A DNA stretch of 64,000 bases from Streptomyces qinglanensis. Lineage in GTDB: Bacteria > Actinomycetota > Actinomycetes > Streptomycetales > Streptomycetaceae. A program made the translations under genes and the position numbers. Each line of letters starts with the position of its first letter. Position 1 is the stretch's first letter. Below are positions 1 to 6,815 of this stretch, in pieces. The stretch spans positions 25,406 through 89,405 of the forward strand of contig NZ_FOGO01000021.1 of assembly GCF_900111245.1 (NCBI RefSeq), given 5' to 3'. The notes beneath the pieces were generated by a model. It was given only the letters and a program-made list of their open reading frames with translations. It did no database searches and was not told the origin of the DNA.

Positions 1-400
1 CGGTGCGCACGGCGGTGGCGAGCTTGCGGTTCCTCACCGAGCCGGGCAGCTTCAGATAGTGGGAGCGGGACGCGCCGGAGAGGCCGTGGCCGGTGACGAA
101 CAGCACCAGGGCCTGCCCGCCCAGTTCCCGGACCCCCCGCTCCCGGAAGAAGTCCTCCACATCGTCCCGCGTCTCCAGCACCGGGTTCGGCACCTGGTGG
201 AAGGCGGTGGACGGCCCCTCGGCCGACCACCACGAGGTGACCACGTCCAACTGCTCGCGGATGCCGTCGGTGAACTCCTCGTCGCCGTCCCGGTAGTCGA
301 GGACCGCGAGCGTCAGCAGGGTGCGCGGGGGCGGCACGTCCGCCTCCTCGTCCGCCGAGAAGGCGTCCCGTAACTCGACTCCTCCCCCGACGCCGCTCAT
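1..400 (-). CDS. Caspase-like protein, N-terminal part; runs off the left edge
   Basis: The reverse strand is open from an ATG at 400 to the window edge (133 codons). A hydrophobic strand near residues 28-35 (LLTLAVLDY) resembles the first core strand of caspase/peptidase C14 folds. Residues 97-107 (ALVLFVTGHGL) resemble the strand ending in the catalytic His (H105); the catalytic Cys would lie outside the window. Caspase-like proteins of this family cleave proteins after specific residues and in bacteria often act as effectors in regulated-death or conflict modules. The start is 19 bp from the divergent hydrolase start at 420, so the two genes probably share one regulatory region. No Shine-Dalgarno is visible, so the start could lie further downstream or the mRNA could be leaderless. 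Only the fold call is supported; substrate and partner domains are unseen. Confidence 0.6.
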   Translation of the reverse strand, partial: MSGVGGGVELRDAFSADEEADVPPPRTLLTLAVLDYRDGDEEFTDGIREQLDVVTSWWSAEGPSTAFHQVPNPVLETRDDVEDFFRERGVRELGGQALVLFVTGHGLSGASRSHYLKLPGSVRNRKLATAVRT

Positions 401-420
401 GGTGCCTATCGTCGCAGGCA
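400..420. promoter_or_regulatory. Possible shared divergent promoter, leaderless starts
   Basis: Only 19 bp separate the two start codons. On the plus strand TATCGT at 407-412 fits a -10 box whose start point would fall at about the A of the ATG at 420. The minus-strand -10 (GATAGG) is poor. This is inference from spacing; alternative downstream start codons would remove the need for it. Confidence 0.3.
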
Positions 421-1895
421 TGACCTCTCGCGCGCAGTGGAACGCCGCCATGCCCCCCGTCCCCGCCCCCGCTCTCACCCACGACGCTCTTGTCGTCGTG
501 CCCGGCATCATGGGCAGCGAACTGGTCGACTCGGCCGACGGCGACGTGCTGTGGGGACTGTCCCACCCGCGCTGGCTCGCCGAGGCGTGGCTGAGCAGGT
601 CGGGGCTGGCTTCCCTCCACGTCACCGAGGCGGAGCGCGCGGGGGTGCGCGGGTCCGTGCGGGCGAGCCGGCTGCTGCGCTTTCCGACCTGGATCCCCTT
701 CCTCGGCGGTGTCGAGCCCTACACCCGGCTGGTCGAGGACGCGAGAGCGGTCGCGGCCCATCCGCGGGCGCTGCGCACCTTCCCCTACGACTGGCGGCTG
801 CCCGTGCAGACCAATGCGCGGCTGCTGGCGCGGGAGGCCCGCCGCCACCTGGAGGAGTGGCGTGCGCATCCGGCCCACGCGGAGGCCAGGCGGCAGGCGG
901 TGGACGAGCGCGAGGCGCGGCTGGTCTTCGTCGCACACTCCATGGGCGGCCTGGTCACCTACGCCGCGCTCGCGCTCGGCGGCGACAGCGAACTCGCCGC
1001 CGACACCCGGGGCGTGCTGACGCTGGGCACCCCCTTCCAGGGGGCGGTCGACGCGGCGTGCATCCTCAACGGCGTCCAGGGCGCGCCGGTGCCTCTGCCG
1101 CACCGCAAGCTCGCCGCGCTGGCCGCGACCATGCCCGGCGTGCACGATCTGCTCCCCCGCCACCTGTGTCTGGAGGAGGGGGCCGAGGTCCGCCGCCTGA
1201 CCTCCGCGGACGTCGCCGCGCTCGGCGGCGACAAGGACCTGGACGCGGACGCGGAGGCGTTCCGGCAGAAGCTGCTCGCCCAGCCACTGCCGCGCCACCG
1301 CCAGCTCGTGGGCATCCAGCAGCGCACCGCCGAGTCCATGACGCTGGTGGACGGCGTCGTCCGGCCGGCGGAGTACTCCTTCCGCACCCACACCGACGGC
1401 GAGCTGATCCGGGACCGCCACGGTGCACCCCGCCGCTACCCGGTGCGGGGGGACGGCACCGTCCACCGCGCCTCCGCTTCCCTGATCCCCTCGTCCGTGC
1501 CTCTCGCGCTCCAGCACGGCACGCTGGCCAGCGGGAAGGCGGCCCGGCTGGCGATCGTCGACTTCCTGCTGGAGGAGGACCCGCTGGGCCCCGACCAGGC
1601 GGACGGCGCGCTGGGCATCCAGGTGCCGGACTACGTCGTACCGGGCGCGGAGTGGCAGGTCGAGATCACCGGTACGGACGATCCGTCCGGGGTCGAGTGC
1701 ACCCTGTCCGCGCTGGACGGCGACGGCTGGAGCCGGGACGGCAGCCCGTACGCGGACGGCGACGACCTGCTCCGCGTGGACCTGCGGGTGCCCCGGCCCG
1801 GTCTCTACCGGCTCACCGTGACGGCCCCCTACAGCCCCACCACCCTCACCCAGCTCGTCTTCGCGGGCCCCGACGGCGCGGCCGACGATCTGTGA
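420..1895 (+). CDS. LCAT-type alpha/beta-hydrolase (lipase/acyltransferase)
   Basis: A 491-residue protein starting MTSRAQWN. Near the N terminus VVVPGIMGSEL matches the oxyanion-loop region of lecithin:cholesterol acyltransferase-like hydrolases. AHSMGG at about residues 172-177 is the nucleophile elbow, with Ser174 the nucleophile. The conserved DWRLP-type segment (YDWRLPVQTN) follows the cap entry as in the LCAT family. The last ~100 residues are predicted beta-rich and may be a separate accessory domain. No signal peptide is evident, so it probably acts in the cytoplasm on lipid or ester substrates. It is divergent from a caspase-like gene, which suggests a shared pathway; pairing a protease-like and a lipase-like protein would fit an effector module, but this is inference. 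The start at 420 was chosen because upstream in-frame ATGs lie inside the caspase gene. Confidence 0.75.
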   Translation: MTSRAQWNAAMPPVPAPALTHDALVVVPGIMGSELVDSADGDVLWGLSHPRWLAEAWLSRSGLASLHVTEAERAGVRGSVRASRLLRFPTWIPFLGGVEPYTRLVEDARAVAAHPRALRTFPYDWRLPVQTNARLLAREARRHLEEWRAHPAHAEARRQAVDEREARLVFVAHSMGGLVTYAALALGGDSELAADTRGVLTLGTPFQGAVDAACILNGVQGAPVPLPHRKLAALAATMPGVHDLLPRHLCLEEGAEVRRLTSADVAALGGDKDLDADAEAFRQKLLAQPLPRHRQLVGIQQRTAESMTLVDGVVRPAEYSFRTHTDGELIRDRHGAPRRYPVRGDGTVHRASASLIPSSVPLALQHGTLASGKAARLAIVDFLLEEDPLGPDQADGALGIQVPDYVVPGAEWQVEITGTDDPSGVECTLSALDGDGWSRDGSPYADGDDLLRVDLRVPRPGLYRLTVTAPYSPTTLTQLVFAGPDGAADDL

Positions 1896-2054
1896 GGCGG
1901 CGCCGGTCCGTCTCCGGGAGGGGAGCCCGGCAAGCCGCTGCGGAGCGGGCCGAGAGGATCCGTGAAGAGCATCTCCCGGATGCGGAGTCCGCCCTCGGAG
2001 TGTCCGAAATATCTCGATGTCCCCTGACTCCACCCGCATTCCCCAGGCGTCACC

Positions 2055-2072
2055 GAAAACTCCGGGGTTTTC
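2055..2072. promoter_or_regulatory. Inverted repeat upstream of the DUF4267-cupin pair
   Basis: GAAAAC-TCCGGG-GTTTTC is a perfect 6-bp inverted repeat about 100 bp before the DUF4267 start, in a locally AT-richer part of the 277-bp spacer 1896-2172. It could be an operator or a small hairpin. Nothing else is recognisable in the spacer apart from the ECF-like promoter listed separately. Confidence 0.35.
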
Positions 2073-2081
2073 AGATCATGT

Positions 2082-2107
2082 GGAACAAACGATTGATCAT
2101 CCGGGTC
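2082..2107 (+). promoter_or_regulatory. Possible ECF-sigma-type promoter
   Basis: GGAAC at 2082-2086 and GTC at 2105-2107 are separated by 18 bp, resembling the GGAA(C/T)/GT(C/T) signature of ECF sigma factors. It lies about 65 bp upstream of the GTG at 2173. The match is short and could be chance. Confidence 0.25.
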
Positions 2108-2172
2108 CCGTGCTGCATCCTGAGCCACGTCCTTCTCACAGGACACCCTCGGCACACCTCAGGGAGAGAGAC

Positions 2173-2544
2173 GTGCTCATACCGCTCGCATACGGCCTGG
2201 CCGTGGTGCTCGATCTCTTCGTCGTCTTCATCGGTCTGCGGTTCTTCTTCCAGCCGCAGGCCGCGGCTGCCGGGTACGGCGTCCCGGCGAAGCAGGACGG
2301 CGACCCCGCGTATCTGACTGTCAAGGGGCTGCGCGACCTCGTCTCGGGTCTTCTCGGGCTCGCACTGCTCGCGTTCTCGAACGCCGAAGCCGCGGCCTGG
2401 TTCATGCTGGTGATTTCGCTGACCCCGCTGGGGGACACGGTGATCGTCCTCCGCAACGGCGGCACGAAAGCCGCCGCCTTCGGCATCCACGCGGCCACGG
2501 CCGCGGTCGTCCTGCTCTCCGCCGTGCTTCTCTTCGCGGTCTGA
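2173..2544 (+). CDS. DUF4267 family small membrane protein
   Basis: A 123-residue protein with a GTG start, chosen because AGGGAGAG lies just upstream. An N-terminal hydrophobic helix (about residues 2-22) is followed by a short GYGVPA segment, a central helix around a GLRDLVSGLLGLALLAF stretch, and two C-terminal hydrophobic helices, giving about four membrane segments. The layout matches DUF4267 (anthrone oxygenase-like/DoxX-like small membrane proteins) of unknown function. It is 50 bp upstream of a cupin gene on the same strand, so the two are probably co-transcribed. Function is not inferable beyond membrane location. Confidence 0.75.
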   Translation: MLIPLAYGLAVVLDLFVVFIGLRFFFQPQAAAAGYGVPAKQDGDPAYLTVKGLRDLVSGLLGLALLAFSNAEAAAWFMLVISLTPLGDTVIVLRNGGTKAAAFGIHAATAAVVLLSAVLLFAV

Positions 2545-2594
2545 CCCTCTCCGCGGCAAGGCCGCCGCACCCTCAGCACCCAGAAAGCGAGCAG

Positions 2595-3089
2595 ATGTCC
2601 CTCATACCACCGGACTTCGATCGGTCCCACGTCGTACGCGAGGCCGACGCCGAGGTCATCGGACAGGCCCCGACCACCATCCGGCTGCTGGCGGACAGCA
2701 GCGCCACCGGCGGCGCGCTGTCCACCCAACGGGTCACCCTCACCGAGGGCGCGAACGGCGCCGCTCCCCACCACCACGCCGACTCCGCCGAACTCTTCTA
2801 CCTGCTGGAGGGCACGGCCCAGCTCCTCTCCGGCGACCAGATCGTCACGGCGGGCCGGGGCGACCTCGTCGTGGTCCCGCCGAACGTGCCGCACGCCTTC
2901 GCCGCGGCTCCCGGGGAGAGTGCGGACATCCTCATCGTGATCACTCCGGGGGTGGAGCGCTTCGAGTACTTCCGCCACCTCGAGCGCGTCGCCTACGGCA
3001 AGGTTCCGCCGGAGAGCCTGCTGGACGTGCAGGAGCTGTACGACACCTACTTCCAGCAGAGCGAGGTCTGGGACGCCACTCGCGGCTGA
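2595..3089 (+). CDS. Cupin domain-containing protein
   Basis: A 164-residue protein with one cupin beta-barrel. Cupin motif 1 is visible as the HHH...E run (PHHHADSAELFYLLEG), giving three His and a Glu as metal ligands. Motif 2 is the PxxxPHAF segment (VVVPPNVPHAF). The order and spacing fit small single-domain cupins such as quercetinase-like or sugar-binding regulators. The helical C-terminal 40 residues (FRHLERVAYG...) are typical of Streptomyces cupins of this size. It follows the DUF4267 gene by 50 bp. The Shine-Dalgarno is weak (AAAGCGAG). Substrate unknown. Confidence 0.8.
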   Translation: MSLIPPDFDRSHVVREADAEVIGQAPTTIRLLADSSATGGALSTQRVTLTEGANGAAPHHHADSAELFYLLEGTAQLLSGDQIVTAGRGDLVVVPPNVPHAFAAAPGESADILIVITPGVERFEYFRHLERVAYGKVPPESLLDVQELYDTYFQQSEVWDATRG

Positions 3090-3189
3090 CCGTCCGGACC
3101 AGGGTCTGTTCCCGGCGCCGGGTGAGGCGTGGTCGGGCCCGGTGGGCATGGCCAGGCTGCGAGGTCGCCGCGGTCGGCGGAGGTGGAGG

Positions 3190-3756
3190 TCAACACCGGC
3201 CGGGCGGGCCCGCAGCCGCCCGGCTCGCATCGTCCAGGTCGCGCCGGAACCAGGTGCCCGGCTGACCGCCGAAGCCGGCCGGATCGAGCGGGGCGGCCAG
3301 GTCTGCCGGGTCTGCCGGGTCTGCCGGATCGACGGGGACGAATCCGGCCTTGGCCAGCACCCGCTGGGACGCGACGTTCGCGCGGGAGGTACCGGCCCGC
3401 AGTGTGCGCAGCCCGTACCGTGTCGCGGCCAGCCGGCACAGCTCCCGGACCGTCGACGTCGCCACACCGCGTCCGGCGGCGTGCTGTGCGACCCGGTAGC
3501 CGAGTTCCGCAGCACCGTCCTCGATGTCGTACAGGTTGAACCGGCCCAGCACCGGGCCGTCCCCGGCGACGAGGACGTGGAAGACGCAGACACCGGCCTC
3601 CTGCTCGGCCAGCAGGGCGCCGAACCGGTCGGCGAACTGGTCGAAGTACGCGTCGCCGCGGTCGGTGACGGAGGCGGCGAAGTAGGCGCGGTTCGCCAGT
3701 TCGAAGGCCAGGACCGCCGGGGCGTGGTCGGCACGCAGCCGCTGCAGTTCGGGCAC
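3190..3756 (-). CDS. GNAT family N-acetyltransferase (RimJ/RimL type)
   Basis: A 188-residue protein starting at a GTG (3756). The fold elements are in order: ELQRLRADHAPAVLAFE at the N terminus; a central LGRFNLYDIEDGAAELGYRV strand pair; the acetyl-CoA loop QHAAGRGVATSTVREL (a degenerate Q/RxxGxG/A); and the SRANVASQRVLAKAGF helix and strand, diagnostic of RimJ-type acetyltransferases. It would transfer acetyl from acetyl-CoA to an amine; the substrate is unknown. Near the C terminus is a DPA tripeptide run encoded by a 9-bp tandem repeat (about 3301-3330), a likely slippage site. It converges with the cupin gene, 100 bp away. Confidence 0.85.
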   Translation of the reverse strand: MPELQRLRADHAPAVLAFELANRAYFAASVTDRGDAYFDQFADRFGALLAEQEAGVCVFHVLVAGDGPVLGRFNLYDIEDGAAELGYRVAQHAAGRGVATSTVRELCRLAATRYGLRTLRAGTSRANVASQRVLAKAGFVPVDPADPADPADLAAPLDPAGFGGQPGTWFRRDLDDASRAAAGPPGRC

Positions 3757-3950
3757 AGCGCGACTCTATCCAGCCGCAGGGCTGAGGCCACCCGGGTTTC
3801 CGCCGACGGGCACGGCCCCGGCCGACAGCAGTGGGACGCGGGTCACATGCGGCCGTGTCACAGGGGTTCGGGCCCTCTCGCCCCAGGGGGTGCAGCCACT
3901 GACGACCGTAGAGGAGCACACCATGCAAAGCATCGCCCGGAATCCGCTGG

Positions 3951-3993
3951 GACCGGCCCCGGGCCGCGCACACCGCACGCCCCGGGGCCGGTC
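3951..3993 (-). terminator. Strong hairpin after the aldo/keto reductase gene
   Basis: A perfect 13-bp stem, GACCGGCCCCGGG (3951-3963) with CCCGGGGCCGGTC (3981-3993), has a 17-nt loop and sits 27 bp downstream of the reductase stop. There is no U-tract, as is common for high-GC actinomycete terminators. The rest of 3757-4019 has no convincing gene. Confidence 0.6.
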
Positions 3994-4019
3994 CGTCGCC
4001 ACCGCGAACCGCTCGGGTC

Positions 4020-5084
4020 TCAGCGGCGGGACTCGATCCTCAGGCCGCCCACGGTCACGTTGCGGATGTGGTCGCCGGCGAGCATGGCGTGCGGGAAGCC
4101 GAGGTCGATCGCGCCGGCGGCGTCGAGGCGGGCCAGTTGGTCGGCGGTGAAGTCGACCTCCAAGGCACCCAGGTTGTTCTCCAACTGCGCGGGAGTGCGG
4201 GCGCCGATGATCGGTGCTGTCACGGCCGGGTTCTGCAGGGTCCAGGCCAGCCCGACCTGGGCGGGTGAGCAGCCCAGTTCCCCGGCGACCTCCCGGACGA
4301 CCTCGGCGACGGCGAAGTTGCGCTCGGTGAGCAGGCCCAGGGCCGCGTTGAAGCTCTTGCGGGTGCCGTCGCCGGGCCCGCTGTCCGCGGTCGTCACGTC
4401 GCCGCTGCGGTACTTTCCGGTGAGCACCCCGCCGGCCAGGGGCGAGTAGGGGACGACACCCAGGCCCATCTCGCGGGCCATGGGGATCAGATCGCGTTCC
4501 CCGGTGCGCTCGATCAGGTTGTACTCGATCTGCAGCGCGACCAGGGGCGACCACCCGCGCAGATCGGCGACGGCCTGCATGCGCGACACCTGCCAGGCCG
4601 GGGCGTTGGAGATCGCCACGTACAGGACCTTGCCCTGCCGGACCAGGTCGTCCAGGCCGCGCAGGATCTCCTCGACGGGTGTCGTGAAGTCCCACACGTG
4701 CAGGTAGAGCAGATCGATGTAGTCCGTACCGAGCTGCCGGAGGCTCGCTTCCACCGAGCCGAACAGGCTCTTGCGGTGGCTGCCGCCGGAGTTCGGGTCG
4801 CCGGGGCGGCGCAGCGTCGTGTACTTCGTCGCCAGCACCAGGCTCTCGCGCCGGTCCCGGGCGAATGCGCCGAGCAGCCGCTCGGAGCTGCCCTCGGTGT
4901 AGGTGGTGGCGGTGTCGATGAAGTTGCCGCCGCGCTCGACGTAGAGGTCGAAGAGCTTGCGGGCCTCGTCCGGCTCGGCGCCCCAGCCCCATTCGGTGCC
5001 GAAGGTCGCCGCGCCCAGCGCCAGCGGTGACACCCGCAGCCCGGAGCGTCCCAGCAGTCGGTAGGTGTCGAGAGTGAGCGGCAT
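4020..5084 (-). CDS. Aldo/keto reductase
   Basis: A 354-residue NAD(P)H-dependent oxidoreductase of the AKR superfamily. The catalytic tetrad is visible: D57 and Y62 in the FIDTATTYTEG segment, K87 in LATKY, and H129 in LLYLH. The GRSGLRVSPLALG N terminus is the usual start of the YajO/Tas-type subgroup. The C-terminal PIIGARTPAQLENNLGAL is the NADP-binding signature. The ATG at 5084 has AGGAGG-like spacing (CAGGAGGACACG upstream). It is divergent from an MmyB-type regulator across 117 bp, a common local regulator-target arrangement. A strong hairpin follows the stop. The physiological carbonyl substrate cannot be told from sequence. Confidence 0.92.
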   Translation of the reverse strand: MPLTLDTYRLLGRSGLRVSPLALGAATFGTEWGWGAEPDEARKLFDLYVERGGNFIDTATTYTEGSSERLLGAFARDRRESLVLATKYTTLRRPGDPNSGGSHRKSLFGSVEASLRQLGTDYIDLLYLHVWDFTTPVEEILRGLDDLVRQGKVLYVAISNAPAWQVSRMQAVADLRGWSPLVALQIEYNLIERTGERDLIPMAREMGLGVVPYSPLAGGVLTGKYRSGDVTTADSGPGDGTRKSFNAALGLLTERNFAVAEVVREVAGELGCSPAQVGLAWTLQNPAVTAPIIGARTPAQLENNLGALEVDFTADQLARLDAAGAIDLGFPHAMLAGDHIRNVTVGGLRIESRR

Positions 5085-5201
5085 CGTGTCCTCCTGTGCT
5101 CGTGTTCCGCCGTCGAGGACAAGCCTGTGACCGCCGCTCGCCGGGGGTAAGGGAAGGCGGTTCCTGGGAAGGCCGGTCCTACCCTGGTTGTTGGAACGGG
5201 C

Positions 5202-6035
5202 ATGAAGACGCCCACCGTGGACCCGACCCAGGAGCTGGCCGCATTCCTGCGGACCCGGCGCGAGCGCCTGGACCCGCACGACGTCGGCCTGCCGCCGCCT
5301 CGGCGGTCCCGGCGGACTCCGGGGCTGCGCCGCGAGGAGGTCGCCGAGCTGGCCGGGGTCAGCGTCGACTACGTCGTACGGCTGGAGCAGGCCCGCGGCT
5401 TGCGGCCCTCGGCGGCAGTGGCCGAGGCACTGGCCCGCGCGCTGCGGCTGGCCCCCGACGAACGCGCCTACCTCTTCGACCTGGCCCGGCAGCGGCCCCG
5501 CGGGACCGACCGGCCCGCCACGGCGGCGGCGCCACCGCTTGCCCGGCTGGTCGCCGACCTGGGGCCGCTGCCGGCCATGGTGATGAACCACCGCTTCGAC
5601 ATCCTGGCCTGGAACGAGGCCATGACGGGGCTGCTGCTGGACTTCGGCACCCTGCCGCCGCCCCGGCGCAACGCGATGTGGCTGTGCCTGATGCATCCGG
5701 AGATCCGGGAGTGCTACGTCGACCGGGAACGCGTCGTGCGGGAGGGGGTCGCGCACCTGCGCGCCGCGTGGGCCGCGCACCCGGACGATCAGGCGTTGAG
5801 CGACCTCATCACCGAGTTCCGCACCCGGGACGACGAATTCGCCCGCCTGTGGGGCGCACGGGACGTCAAGGTCAACGGCCGGGGCCGGAAGATGATGCGG
5901 CATCCCGACGTCGGCGCGCTCGCCGTGCACTTCGAGGTCCTCATGCCCCTTCAGGACACGGACCAGCGGGTGATGATCTGCCGGGCGGCGGACGAGGAGA
6001 GCCGGGCGGCGCTGGACCGGCTGGCCGCGCGATGA
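5202..6035 (+). CDS. XRE/MmyB-type helix-turn-helix regulator
   Basis: A 277-residue protein. An N-terminal XRE helix-turn-helix (about residues 30-90) contains TPGLRREEVAELAGVSVDYVVRLE, the hallmark of the MmyB-like group. The rest (about 105-275) is the MmyB ligand-binding domain, with its typical NHRFDILAWNEA and NVMWLCLMHPE-like segments. Related proteins in Streptomyces usually control an adjacent divergent oxidoreductase gene, here the aldo/keto reductase at 4020-5084, and are thought to sense a small hydrophobic ligand. The stop overlaps an ATG at 6032 (ATGA), so translational coupling to the flavoprotein reading frame is possible. Confidence 0.88.
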   Translation: MKTPTVDPTQELAAFLRTRRERLDPHDVGLPPPRRSRRTPGLRREEVAELAGVSVDYVVRLEQARGLRPSAAVAEALARALRLAPDERAYLFDLARQRPRGTDRPATAAAPPLARLVADLGPLPAMVMNHRFDILAWNEAMTGLLLDFGTLPPPRRNAMWLCLMHPEIRECYVDRERVVREGVAHLRAAWAAHPDDQALSDLITEFRTRDDEFARLWGARDVKVNGRGRKMMRHPDVGALAVHFEVLMPLQDTDQRVMICRAADEESRAALDRLAAR

Positions 6036-6163
6036 CGTCCTTGCACCGGCGGAGGGGACATGAGGTTCCCGTCCTGCCGCCGGACCCGCCTCCTGCGCCC
6101 CAGGGGGCCCGCACCGACTGCGCGGGTTGCCAGTTCCCCTGCCCGGCGTATGGACTGCTCCCC

Positions 6164-6709
6164 GTGTCCACCGTTCTCCACCTCAGCGCAAGCGCCGCCG
6201 CCCCCGTCCAGCAGATCGGCTCCGCCATCCGATCGGCGCAGCGGCGGAGCTGGGACGTGCATCTGCTTCTCACGCCGGCCGCCGCCCGGTGGCTGGAGAC
6301 GGAACTGCCCGGACTGGAGGAGCTGACCGGCCACCCGGTCCGGCACCGGTACGACGCACCCTGGCGGTCCGAGCCCCTGCCGTTGGCGGACGTCGTGCTC
6401 GTGGCGCCGCTGTCCGCGGCGGACGCCTGTGCCTGGGCGGCGGGTATCACGCCCGACCCGGCGCTGGCGGTACCGGCCGAGGCGTCCTACCGGAGCAGGC
6501 CGGTGCTGGCCATGCCGTACTGGCACTCCGAGACGGACCGACAGCGCTCGCTGCGGGACGCGTTGGAGCACCTTCGGTGGCGGGACGGAGTGAAGCTGCT
6601 GCGTGGCCGCAAGGGCTACCGGCCGCACCCGCCGGGCCAGGAGGATCCGGCGGCGTACCCGTGGGAGTCAGCACTGGCCGCGGCGGAGCGGGAGCTCAGG
6701 TTCTACTGA
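6164..6709 (+). CDS. Flavoprotein (phosphopantothenoylcysteine decarboxylase-like fold)
   Basis: With the GTG start at 6164 this is a 181-residue single-domain flavoprotein. The N-terminal strand VSTVLHLSASAAAPVQQ leads into the FMN-binding fold. WDVHLLLTPAA and LADVVLVAPLSAADACAWAAGIT match the second and third strands of the HFCD/PPC-decarboxylase family. Members bind FMN and decarboxylate peptidyl-cysteine or similar; others are of unknown function. The frame is also open back to an ATG at 6032 that overlaps the regulator stop (ATGA). That would add 44 residues including a CAGCQFPC cluster. I prefer 6164 because family members start directly at the first strand, but the coupling makes 6032 a serious alternative. 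Confidence 0.7.
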   Translation: MSTVLHLSASAAAPVQQIGSAIRSAQRRSWDVHLLLTPAAARWLETELPGLEELTGHPVRHRYDAPWRSEPLPLADVVLVAPLSAADACAWAAGITPDPALAVPAEASYRSRPVLAMPYWHSETDRQRSLRDALEHLRWRDGVKLLRGRKGYRPHPPGQEDPAAYPWESALAAAERELRFY

Positions 6710-6815
6710 TGGTTCCACTGGCCGGCTGGCGCGGGGCGGCGCGCCCAGCGCCCCGGGCCATGGCCCGGCCGACGAACAGAGTGGACGCAGCGTCGTACGA
6801 GGCGCGGCGCCGTTC

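Noticed and set aside
3890..4150. Small plus-strand ORF starting MQPLTTVEEH with an internal ATG at 3923 behind GAGGAG
   Set aside because: It runs into the antisense of the aldo/keto reductase 3' end, turns into Arg-rich non-coding sequence, and contains the terminator stem at 3951-3993.
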